13,033 bases of DNA, from positions 1 through 13,033 of the forward strand of contig CAYYZH010000114.1 of assembly GCA_964475765.1 (NCBI GenBank), written 5' to 3'. Shown here piece by piece: positions 6,672 through 13,033 of this stretch. How positions within the stretch are numbered: the stretch's first letter is position 1; every line of letters starts with the position of its first letter. The translations under genes were made by a program, and so were the position numbers. The stretch comes from Thermohalobaculum sp964475765. Its GTDB lineage: Bacteria > Pseudomonadota > Alphaproteobacteria > Rhodobacterales > Rhodobacteraceae. A model generated the notes under the pieces. It was not told the DNA's origin. It was given only the letters and a program-made list of their open reading frames with translations, and did not search any database.

Positions 6672-7175
6672 ATGCGGGTGATTGGTTTCGACCCCGGTCT
6701 TCGGCGCACCGGATGGGGCGTGGTCGATGCGGTGGATGGACGTCTGCGCCATGTCGCCCACGGGGTGTGCGCAACGGGATCGGGCGCGTTGGCGGGCCGT
6801 CTCGCCGATCTCTTCGCCCAGATCGAAGACGTGATCTCCACCCATCAGCCCGAGACCGCCGCTGTCGAACACACCTTCGTCAACAAGGATGCAGCGGGGA
6901 CGTTGAAGCTGGGGCAAGCCCGCGCAATCTCGCTTCTGGTTCCTGCCTTGCGTGGGCTCGACGTTGCGGAGTATGCGCCGAACGCCGTCAAGAAGGCTGT
7001 GGTTGGTGTCGGACATGCCGACAAGGCTCAGATCCAGCACATGGTGCGGATGCTGCTGCCGGGGGTGGACGTCACAAACGCCGACGCGGCGGATGCGCTG
7101 GCGATTGCGATTTGTCATGCATGGGCGGCCGGGTCGCAAAACCGGATTGCCCAGGCAGTGGGAGCGGCATCTTGA
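6672..7175 (+). CDS. ruvC: Holliday junction resolvase RuvC
   Basis: Endonuclease of 167 residues that cleaves Holliday junctions symmetrically during recombinational repair, acting with RuvAB. All four catalytic acidic residues are present at the same numbers as in E. coli RuvC: Asp7 (FDPGLRRTGWG), Glu66 (AVEHTFV), Asp138 and Asp141 (NADAADALAIAICH). The RNase H-like fold pattern 'DPGLRRTGWGVVD' is intact. The start at 6672 is fixed by Asp7; the ribosome site is a weak GGCGG stretch. It is first in the ruvCAB operon, and its TGA overlaps the ruvA start. A LexA-like box lies upstream. Confidence 0.97.
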   Translation: MRVIGFDPGLRRTGWGVVDAVDGRLRHVAHGVCATGSGALAGRLADLFAQIEDVISTHQPETAAVEHTFVNKDAAGTLKLGQARAISLLVPALRGLDVAEYAPNAVKKAVVGVGHADKAQIQHMVRMLLPGVDVTNADAADALAIAICHAWAAGSQNRIAQAVGAAS

Positions 7176-7861
7176 TCGGCAAGGTCTCCGGGTTGGTCGA
7201 CTACAAGGCGGAGGATCACGTCCTGATCGACACCGGCGGGATCGGCTATACAGTCTATTGTGCACCTTCAACGCTGGACGCCCTGCCCGGACCCGGCGAG
7301 GCAGCGGCCCTCTATACAGATCTGGTCGTGCGTGAGGATCTGCTGCAACTCTTCGGGTTCCGCTCACTCGCCGAGCGCGAATGGCACCGGCTACTGGTCT
7401 CAGTCCAAGGGGTCGGACCGCGGGTTTCATTGGCAATGCTTGGGACGCTGGGCCTGTCTGGCCTGAGCCGGGCACTCGCAGCGGGCGATGCTGCAACGGT
7501 CCGGCAGACACCAGGTGTCGGGCCAAAACTGGCGACCAGGATTGTCACCGAGTTGCAGGGCAAGGCGCCTGCAATGATGGCCCTCGGCGCCAGGGATACC
7601 CAAACGGCCATGCCCGTGACCGGGCCCGGCGGCGCAGATGCACCGCCGCCTTCGCTTGACGCTCAGATGGCCGCACCGCCCGACGGCAAAGACCTGCGCG
7701 AGATGAATGCCGCAGCAGATGCCCTGTCGGCGCTGGTCAACCTTGGCTATGACCGGATCGAAGCCGCAGCCGCCGTGGCCGAGGCTGGCCAGGATGGCGC
7801 CGAGGATGAAGGCGCACTGATCAAGGCCGCGCTGAAGATCCTTGGCAAGAACCTGGGCTGA
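7172..7861 (+). CDS. ruvA: Holliday junction branch migration protein RuvA (TTG start)
   Basis: Protein of 229 residues that binds four-way junctions as a tetramer and loads the RuvB motor. The TTG start at 7172 is chosen because the product then begins (M)IGKVSGLVDYKAED, equivalent to the universal MIGxLxG start of RuvA. GGGAG at 7160-7164 gives a good ribosome site. The next in-frame ATG is far inside the protein. Domain order: OB-fold (about 1-62), two helix-hairpin-helix motifs ('SVQGVGPRVS' and 'QTPGVGPKLATRI'), an Ala/Pro-rich linker (about 140-175), and a C-terminal UBA-like domain ('AADALSALVNLGYDRIEAAAAV') that contacts RuvB. The TTG overlaps the ruvC stop (TTGA), implying translational coupling. 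The linker makes it slightly longer than the 203-residue E. coli protein. Confidence 0.95.
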   Translation: MIGKVSGLVDYKAEDHVLIDTGGIGYTVYCAPSTLDALPGPGEAAALYTDLVVREDLLQLFGFRSLAEREWHRLLVSVQGVGPRVSLAMLGTLGLSGLSRALAAGDAATVRQTPGVGPKLATRIVTELQGKAPAMMALGARDTQTAMPVTGPGGADAPPPSLDAQMAAPPDGKDLREMNAAADALSALVNLGYDRIEAAAAVAEAGQDGAEDEGALIKAALKILGKNLG

Positions 7862-7865
7862 GAAG

Positions 7866-8915
7866 ATGAACGGTCCTGATCCCACCGATCCCGATCCGAT
7901 TGTCCGCCCCGAGCCCCTGATCGACGATGCGCCAGAGCGCGCCCTGCGCCCGCAGGCGCTGGCCGACTTCACTGGTCAGGCCGAGGCGCGCGCAAATCTG
8001 GCTGTCTTCATCGAAGCAGCCCGAAAGCGCGGCGAGGCCATGGACCATCTGCTCTTTCACGGGCCTCCCGGCCTTGGCAAGACCACGCTGGCGCAGATCG
8101 TCAGCCGCGAGTTGGGCGTCAATTTTCGCATGACGTCTGGGCCGGTGATCGCCAAGCCCGGCGATCTGGCGGCCGTTCTGACCAATCTCGACGCCCGCGA
8201 TGTGCTGTTCATCGACGAAATTCATCGGCTCAGCCCCGTGGTCGAGGAGATCCTCTATCCGGCCATGGAAGATTTCGAACTGGATCTGGTGATCGGTGAG
8301 GGACCTGCCGCGCGGACGGTTCGGATCGATCTGCAACCCTTCACGCTGATCGGGGCGACAACACGACTGGGTCTGTTGACCACACCATTGCGTGACCGGT
8401 TCGGCATTCCGATCCGGCTTGAGTTTTATACCCATGACGAGTTGGCGCAGATCGTCGGGCGGGCCGCGAAGCTCATGGATCTGGACGCCGATCCCGACGG
8501 GGTCCGGGAAATTGCCCGCCGGGCGCGGGGCACACCGAGGATTGCGGGGCGCTTGCTGCGCAGGGTTGCGGATTTCGCCATTGTCGAAGCAGGTGGCAAG
8601 GTCAGCAGAGATCTGGCGGCCCGATCGTTACAACGCCTCGGCGTCGATGATCTCGGATTGGATGGGGCTGATCGGCGCTACCTGAGCATGATGGCGGAGC
8701 ACTATGGTGGCGGACCCGTGGGCGTGGAGACAATGGCGGCGGCGCTGAGCGAAGCGCGTGATGCCATAGAAGAGGTGATCGAGCCCTATCTGATGCAGGC
8801 CGGCATGGTCGCGCGCACACCGCGCGGCCGGGTGCTCACCGAGGGTGCGTGGCGCCATCTCGGTCTCAACCCGCCGCGCGGCAAGGGACAGACGGGTCTG
8901 TTCGAAGACGATTAG
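7866..8915 (+). CDS. ruvB: Holliday junction helicase RuvB
   Basis: AAA+ ATPase of 349 residues that drives branch migration as hexamer rings on DNA flanking RuvA. Visible elements are Walker A GPPGLGKT (66-73), Walker B 'LFIDEIH' with Asp117-Glu118, sensor 1 'GATTR' (163-167), arginine finger Arg176 in 'LRDRFG', sensor 2 'GTPRIA' with Arg225, and a C-terminal winged-helix DNA-binding domain ending in 'HLGLNPP'. ATG at 7866 lies 4 nt after the ruvA stop. An in-frame TTG at 7842 would overlap ruvA and is less likely. The ribosome site is poor, so coupling to ruvA is likely. The stop codon TAG overlaps the convergent mmcB stop. In many alphaproteobacteria ybgC and tol genes follow ruvB; here they do not. 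Confidence 0.97.
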   Translation: MNGPDPTDPDPIVRPEPLIDDAPERALRPQALADFTGQAEARANLAVFIEAARKRGEAMDHLLFHGPPGLGKTTLAQIVSRELGVNFRMTSGPVIAKPGDLAAVLTNLDARDVLFIDEIHRLSPVVEEILYPAMEDFELDLVIGEGPAARTVRIDLQPFTLIGATTRLGLLTTPLRDRFGIPIRLEFYTHDELAQIVGRAAKLMDLDADPDGVREIARRARGTPRIAGRLLRRVADFAIVEAGGKVSRDLAARSLQRLGVDDLGLDGADRRYLSMMAEHYGGGPVGVETMAAALSEARDAIEEVIEPYLMQAGMVARTPRGRVLTEGAWRHLGLNPPRGKGQTGLFEDD

Positions 8916-9343
8916 GGCGTGCGCGCGAGCCGATCCGCGGCAAGTCTGGCGAAGCGCAACATCACGGCCTTGCGCCGGGCGGCAGACAATTTGTCCTCCG
9001 GTGCCTCCCGGATGATCTCTGCATCAAACGCATCGGTGCGGATCAGGCCATGGTCAGGGGGGAGCAGCTCTTCAGGAAACCCCTCGGGCACCGCAAAATA
9101 GAGCCGATCGCACCAGTCGAGGTAATCCTGCCATTTGTGATCCGCCGCGAAATCGGCGCGCGAAGACTTCACCTCAACACAGACGATCTCTCCATCACCC
9201 CCCAACGCACAGATATCCATCCTGCGACCCGACTTGGTTGGAAATTCGGTCAGCGGCGCATATCCCCGATCCTGCAACATCCGGCATACGCCGCGCGCGA
9301 GGCGAATTCCTGGATTCTCAAAAGCAGGCTCAGCAGATGTCAT
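8912..9343 (-). CDS. mmcB: MmcB family DNA repair protein
   Basis: Protein of 143 residues from ATG 9343. The core 'RRMDICAL...EIVCVEVKSSRADFAADHKWQDY' gives a D-x(n)-E-V-K pattern of a PD-(D/E)XK nuclease fold, followed by 'CDRLYFAVPEGFP', typical of the MmcB family (PF06319, formerly DUF1052). In Caulobacter, mmcB is an SOS-regulated gene needed for mitomycin C resistance; the exact biochemical step is not settled. The longer frame to 9361 starts with TTG and adds only six residues, so ATG is preferred. No clear Shine-Dalgarno precedes it; a TACACT -10-like hexamer close to the ATG suggests a leaderless or very short 5' end. Its TAA shares bases with the ruvB TAG (8912-8915). A LexA-like box lies just upstream. 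Confidence 0.88.
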   Translation of the reverse strand: MTSAEPAFENPGIRLARGVCRMLQDRGYAPLTEFPTKSGRRMDICALGGDGEIVCVEVKSSRADFAADHKWQDYLDWCDRLYFAVPEGFPEELLPPDHGLIRTDAFDAEIIREAPEDKLSAARRKAVMLRFARLAADRLARTP

Positions 9344-9355
9344 CTGGCAAGTGTA

Positions 9356-9370
9356 AAACAAAACGGGAAC
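9356..9370 (-). promoter_or_regulatory. Candidate LexA (SOS) box upstream of mmcB
   Basis: On the minus strand GTTC-CCGTTTT-GTTT matches 7 of 8 fixed bases of GTTC-N7-GTTC. It lies 12 bp upstream of the mmcB ATG and immediately before TACACT, a plausible -10 box. LexA bound here would therefore block RNA polymerase. Known SOS control of mmcB in Caulobacter supports the assignment. Confidence 0.6.
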
Positions 9371-9465
9371 AAACGCCAGACTTGCGGAAGATCATGTCGA
9401 TATCGCACTGGAGCATAACGCCTATTTCTGGTCTGTAGGGCATTAGATCCGAACATGAGGCGAGC

Positions 9466-10629
9466 GTGAGTTATCTCGATCGACAGGACTGGACGTTTCC
9501 CGTGCCGATTGCGTTTGGACCGGGTCGGTTGGCCGAGATCTCTACCCTGTGCAGACGGGCGGGGATGGCCCGCCCTCTGATCGTGACAGACCGCGGCGCC
9601 GCAGATCTGGCATTCATCGCAGAGACTGCACGGCTGCTGGACAATGACGGCATGAGCTCCGGGCTATACGCCGATATCTCGCCCAATCCGCGTGATGATG
9701 AAATCGCGGCGGGGTGCGAGACCTACCGTGCGGGCGGTCATGACGGGATCATCGCGATCGGCGGCGGCAGCGGCATGGACGGCGGCAAGGCGATCTGCCT
9801 GACCGTGCAAAGCGGCATTGACCTCTGGGCATTCGAGTTCGAACAGCCCGTCGCGGACCTGAGCGAAGATGCTTTTCCCCCGCTGATTTGCATTCCCACA
9901 ACCGCTGGAACCGGTGCCGAGACCGAAAGCACCGCGATGATCACCGACACCCGGCGGTCGATGAAGCTGTGCATCTGGCACCCGCAGCTGAAACCTTCCG
10001 CTGCGCTACTCGACCCAGAACTGACGCTGAGCCTTTCGCCGGATCTGACAGCATGGACCGGATGCGACGCGCTGGTGCATGCGATCGAAGCCTATTGCGT
10101 CCCGGGATTTCACCCACTTTGTGACGGCGCGGCGCTTGAGGCGATGCGATTGATCGCGGGTTGGCTGCCGACGGCTGTCGCGGAGCCCGGCAACCTCGAA
10201 GCGCGCGGCGCGATGCTGGCCGGGTCTTGTTTGGCCGGGGTGGCCTTTCTCAAGGGGCTCGGCCTGGTCCACGCGATCTCGCACATGGTCGGAGCAGAGT
10301 TCGACACGCAGCACGGTCTGACAAACGCAGTTCTCCTGCCAGCGGTGTTGCGTTTCAACGCGCCAGATATCGACCACAGAACCGAGGCGATGGCTCAAGC
10401 AATGGGGTTGACCGAAACCTCGCCCGAAGCTTTTTACGCCGGTGTCTGCGATCTGCTGGACGAGGTCGGCATTCCCAAACGGCTGGGCGAGATTGGTGTG
10501 AACGGCGATGCCGTGAGTTCTCTAGCGGCCAAAGCAATGCAGGACAGCGCCGCCGGCACCAATCCACGGAGGCTCTCGCAAGCGGCAATCGAGATCGTCA
10601 TTCAGGACGCGCTGGAGAACGGCCGGTAG
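9466..10629 (+). CDS. Iron-containing (group III) alcohol dehydrogenase
   Basis: Protein of 387 residues, the standard length. It is predicted to interconvert alcohols and aldehydes/ketones with NAD(P). The N-terminal dinucleotide domain carries GGGSGMD (99-105) and 'PTTAGTGAE' (144-152). The four metal ligands of the family are visible: Asp201, His205 (GCDALVHAIEAY), His269 (LVHAISH) and His283 (TQHGLTNA). All are intact, so a divalent metal, usually Fe, should bind. It starts with GTG at 9466, preceded by GAGG at close spacing. It stands alone, with mmcB divergent on the left and yejF convergent on the right 6 bp after its stop, so context does not reveal the substrate. The family includes 1,2-propanediol, butanol, methanol and 4-hydroxybutyrate dehydrogenases. 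Confidence 0.93.
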   Translation: MSYLDRQDWTFPVPIAFGPGRLAEISTLCRRAGMARPLIVTDRGAADLAFIAETARLLDNDGMSSGLYADISPNPRDDEIAAGCETYRAGGHDGIIAIGGGSGMDGGKAICLTVQSGIDLWAFEFEQPVADLSEDAFPPLICIPTTAGTGAETESTAMITDTRRSMKLCIWHPQLKPSAALLDPELTLSLSPDLTAWTGCDALVHAIEAYCVPGFHPLCDGAALEAMRLIAGWLPTAVAEPGNLEARGAMLAGSCLAGVAFLKGLGLVHAISHMVGAEFDTQHGLTNAVLLPAVLRFNAPDIDHRTEAMAQAMGLTETSPEAFYAGVCDLLDEVGIPKRLGEIGVNGDAVSSLAAKAMQDSAAGTNPRRLSQAAIEIVIQDALENGR

Positions 10630-10635
10630 ACCGGT

Positions 10636-12249
10636 TCAGTCGGCAACCCCCTCACGCGCTTCCATGTCGAACGCCGCGGCCATCAGCGCCTTGGCGTAAT
10701 CGGTGGTCGGCCGCTCGAACAGGCGTTCAGAGATCCCGGTCTCGACCACCTCACCCTGACGCATGATGATCAGCCGGTGGGCCAGTGCCCGCACGACCTT
10801 GAGGTCGTGACTGATGAAGATGTATCCAAGCTCGTACTTCTTCTGCAGATCGCGGAGCAACTCGACGATCTGGGTCTGTACGGTCATATCCAGCGCAGAG
10901 GTTGGCTCGTCCAGCACCACAAACTTCGGCTTGAGGATCATGGCCCGCGCAATGGCGATCCTCTGGCGCTGACCGCCGGAGAACTCATGCGGATAGCGAT
11001 CCATCATCTCGGGTTGAAGCCCGACTTCGACCAAAGCTGCTGCAACCGCATCTCGGGTCGAAAGCGCGCGGTCACCAAGACCATGCACGCCAATCCCCTC
11101 AGCCACAATCTCGGCCACCGACATCCGCGGGCTGAGCGAGCCGTAGGGGTCCTGAAACACCACCTGCATGTCACGGCGCAGCGCGCGCAGATCACGCTTG
11201 GCCATGCCCTGCACGTCGCGCCCGTCAAACTTGATCAGCCCCTCCGAGCTTTGCAGCCGCATCAGCGCGAGGGCCAGCGTCGTCTTACCCGAGCCGCTCT
11301 CACCGACCACGCCGAGGGTCTCCCCCGCCTTCAGCGTCACATCAATGTCGGTGACGGCCTTGATATGGCCCACGGTTTTCTTGAAGAGGCCGCGCCGGAT
11401 CGGGAACCAGACCCGGACCCGCTCGGCCTCCAGCAACGTCTTCGCCCCCTGCGGCACCGGATCGGCAATGCCCGTCGGCTCGGCCTCGAGCAGTGTGCGC
11501 GTATAGGGGTGCTGCGGATTGTCGAAGACATCCGCCGTGGGGCCAGTCTCGACGACCTCGCCCGCCTGCATCACGACCACCCGCTGCGCAACCTTGCGCA
11601 CGATCCCGAGGTCATGGGTGATGAACAGCATCGACAGCCCTTCATCGCGCTGAAGATCGGCCAGCAGCTTGAGGATCTGCGCCTGGATCGTCACATCGAG
11701 CGCAGTTGTCGGCTCGTCCGCCACCAGAAGCCGCGGTTTGTTCGCCAGTGCCATGGCGATCATCACGCGCTGGCGCTGTCCACCCGATAGCTGATGCGGC
11801 CAGTCATCGAGCCGTGTCTCGGGATCCCGGATCCCGACACGGTTCAGCAGTTCGACAATCCGCTGGTTGGCGGCATCCCCTTTGATCCCCTGATGCAGCG
11901 CCAGGCTCTCGGCAAGTTGCTTGCGGATCGTGTGCAGCGGGTTCAGCGAGGTCATCGGCTCCTGAAAGATGAAGCTGATATCGTTGCCGCGCACCTTCTG
12001 TAGATCACGCTCCGAGGCGCCAAGCATCTCGGTACCTTCGAACGTCACAGAACCCGTGACCTCGGCTGTATCCGGTTGAAGCTGCACGGTGGTTAAAGCC
12101 GTCATCGACTTGCCGGACCCAGACTCGCCCACCAGCGCCAGCGTCTCGCCCTCGGCAATCTCGAGGCTCACACGTTTAACCGCCTCGACCGTGCCATCCT
12201 CGGTGCGAAAGGTGACACTGAGGTCGCGTATCTGGAGGAGATTGCTCAC
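10636..12249 (-). CDS. yejF: Duplicated ABC-transporter ATPase (peptide type, YejF-like)
   Basis: Protein of 537 residues with two complete ATPase domains in one chain. Domain 1: Walker A GESGSGKS (41-48), Q-loop Gln96, signature LSGGQRQ (154-160), Walker B LLVADEP (174-180), switch His212, followed by the 'NPQHPYTRTLL' oligopeptide-transporter tail. Domain 2: Walker A GESGSGKT (316-323), Gln366, signature FSGGQRQR (423-430), Walker B VVLDEP with Asp447-Glu448, His481. Both sites look catalytically competent. This tandem layout is typical of YejF, the motor of the YejABEF importer for peptides and microcin C-like compounds. It starts with GTG at 12249, and GTGA overlaps the stop of the upstream permease gene, so translation is coupled. 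Assignment as Yej rather than another Dpp/Opp-type double ATPase rests on the permease neighbour. Confidence 0.92.
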   Translation of the reverse strand: MSNLLQIRDLSVTFRTEDGTVEAVKRVSLEIAEGETLALVGESGSGKSMTALTTVQLQPDTAEVTGSVTFEGTEMLGASERDLQKVRGNDISFIFQEPMTSLNPLHTIRKQLAESLALHQGIKGDAANQRIVELLNRVGIRDPETRLDDWPHQLSGGQRQRVMIAMALANKPRLLVADEPTTALDVTIQAQILKLLADLQRDEGLSMLFITHDLGIVRKVAQRVVVMQAGEVVETGPTADVFDNPQHPYTRTLLEAEPTGIADPVPQGAKTLLEAERVRVWFPIRRGLFKKTVGHIKAVTDIDVTLKAGETLGVVGESGSGKTTLALALMRLQSSEGLIKFDGRDVQGMAKRDLRALRRDMQVVFQDPYGSLSPRMSVAEIVAEGIGVHGLGDRALSTRDAVAAALVEVGLQPEMMDRYPHEFSGGQRQRIAIARAMILKPKFVVLDEPTSALDMTVQTQIVELLRDLQKKYELGYIFISHDLKVVRALAHRLIIMRQGEVVETGISERLFERPTTDYAKALMAAAFDMEAREGVAD

Positions 12250-13033
12250 CGGAATGTCTTCCGCGGATCGAACGCGTCGCGCACGCCCTCAAAGATGAAC
12301 ACCAGAAGCGACAGCATGATCGCGAATGTGAAGAAGGCCGAAATCGCGAGCCACGTGTCCTGCAGGTACTTCTTGCCCTGATTGGCCAGTTCTCCGAGCG
12401 ACGGGTAATCCGAGCCAAGCCCGAGATCGAGGAAGTCGAGCCCCGCCAGCAGGCTGATCGAGCCGGTCAGCATGAACGGCAGGAAGGTGATCGTCGCGAC
12501 CATGGCATTGGGCAACAGATGGCGGAACATGATGGTCCAGTCGCCGACGCCAAGCGCTCGCGCCGCACGCACGTACTCGAAGTTGCGCGCCCGCAGGAAC
12601 TCCGCGCGGACCACACCGATCAGACTGACCCACCCAAAGGCGACGAAGATCGCGAACATCACCCATAATGTGGGTTTGAGGACCGAGACGACGATCAGCA
12701 AGACATAGAGGAGGTTCATCGAGGACCACACCTCCTCGACCCGCTGAAAGAAGAGATCGATCCAGCCGCCAAAAAAGCCCTGTGCCGCCCCTGCGATGAT
12801 GCCAATCACCGCCGAAATCAGCGTCACCGAAAAGCCGAACATCACAGAGAGACGGAAACCATAGATGATCCGGGCGACCACATCGCGAGCCTGATCGTCG
12901 GTGCCGAGCCAGTGGTTCCAGTCCGGCGGTGACGGCGCGCGTTCGACCCCCTTGTTCACCGTGTCGTAGCTGTAGGGGACAAGCGGATGGAGCATCCATC
13001 CCTCCGACTGTCCCTCGGCAATCGCCGCTTCGC
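12246..13033 (-). CDS. yejE: ABC-transporter permease, YejE-like (5' end beyond window)
   Basis: Partial gene; the last 261 codons are visible and the frame stays open to the window edge, so the true N-terminus is outside. The 'PYSYDTVN' segment and 'DWNHWLGTDDQARDVVARIIYGFRLSVMFG' match the YejE/DppC-type permease entry. Several hydrophobic segments follow, for example 'VTLISAVIGIIAGAAQGFFGG', and the cytoplasmic EAA loop 'EYVRAARALGVGDWTIMFRHLLPN' that docks on the ATPase is clear. The C-terminal 'LLVFIFEGVRDAFDPRKTFR' is typical of peptide permeases. The stop codon overlaps the yejF GTG. The sister genes yejB and yejA (permease and binding protein) would be expected to the right. An in-frame ATG at 12995 is internal, because family sequence continues upstream of it. 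Confidence 0.9.
   Translation of the reverse strand, partial: EAAIAEGQSEGWMLHPLVPYSYDTVNKGVERAPSPPDWNHWLGTDDQARDVVARIIYGFRLSVMFGFSVTLISAVIGIIAGAAQGFFGGWIDLFFQRVEEVWSSMNLLYVLLIVVSVLKPTLWVMFAIFVAFGWVSLIGVVRAEFLRARNFEYVRAARALGVGDWTIMFRHLLPNAMVATITFLPFMLTGSISLLAGLDFLDLGLGSDYPSLGELANQGKKYLQDTWLAISAFFTFAIMLSLLVFIFEGVRDAFDPRKTFR

Noticed and set aside
6515..7171. N-terminal extension of the ruvA frame over ruvC
   Set aside because: The extension is the +2 frame of ruvC, with Arg/Gly/Cys-rich noise. Real RuvA begins at the TTG at 7172.
6594..7526. Minus-strand open frame of 310 codons opposite ruvC and ruvA
   Set aside because: Antisense shadow of two highly conserved genes with no family signature.
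10615..10640. Hairpin CCGGT-AG-ACCGG between the alcohol dehydrogenase and yejF genes as a terminator
   Set aside because: The loop is only two bases, the stem is short and there is no T-run on either strand.
10777..11790. Plus-strand open frame of 337 codons opposite yejF
   Set aside because: Antisense to two intact ABC ATPase domains; its His/Leu/Arg-rich translation has no recognisable motif.

Overview
The window looks like a chromosomal segment of an alphaproteobacterium, most probably of the Rhodobacteraceae/Roseobacter group. The reasons are high GC with short gaps, the ruvC-ruvA-ruvB order, an MmcB-family nuclease-like protein (a typically alphaproteobacterial family), a DUF1127 protein, a Yej-type peptide ABC transporter, and a palindromic GTCCCGGA-N5-TCCGGGAC repeat of a kind common in alphaproteobacteria. 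This is inferred from gene content and proteins; no rRNA or tRNA is present.

Layout. (1) 122-2370: an AhpD/carboxymuconolactone decarboxylase-like protein (-) is divergent from a UlaG-type metallo-hydrolase (+), which is followed by msrA (+). This is a small redox/repair-flavoured group. (2) 2371-2620: a gene-free stretch with three copies of a GC-rich palindromic repeat, then a clear intrinsic terminator for the next gene. (3) 2621-5739: a long orphan TadG-like membrane-anchored protein (-) is divergent from prmA (+), with an AT-rich island between them. (4) 5786-6671: a DUF1127 protein (-) with an internally repeated motif. Upstream of it are a dense cluster of TGCA words and a 517-bp gap before ruvC. 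(5) 6672-9343: ruvC, ruvA and ruvB, translationally packed (+), face mmcB (-), with the ruvB and mmcB stop codons overlapping. Both ends of this DNA-repair block carry a 7/8 match to the alphaproteobacterial LexA box GTTC-N7-GTTC. (6) 9466-10629: an iron-containing alcohol dehydrogenase (+). (7) 10636-13033: a double-ATPase ABC protein (YejF type) and its permease (YejE type, cut by the window end), both on (-) with a GTGA start/stop overlap.

How the genes work together. RuvC, RuvA and RuvB form the Holliday junction branch-migration and resolution machine. MmcB is a DNA-damage protein, so 6.6-9.4 kb reads as one DNA-repair locus with putative SOS control from both flanks. YejE and YejF are parts of one peptide importer. 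The other genes appear to be independent units. I see no CRISPR array, prophage, transposase, toxin-antitoxin pair or wholly new system. The least explained items are the repeat cluster, the TGCA array with its duplicated-motif DUF1127 protein, and the orphan TadG-like protein.
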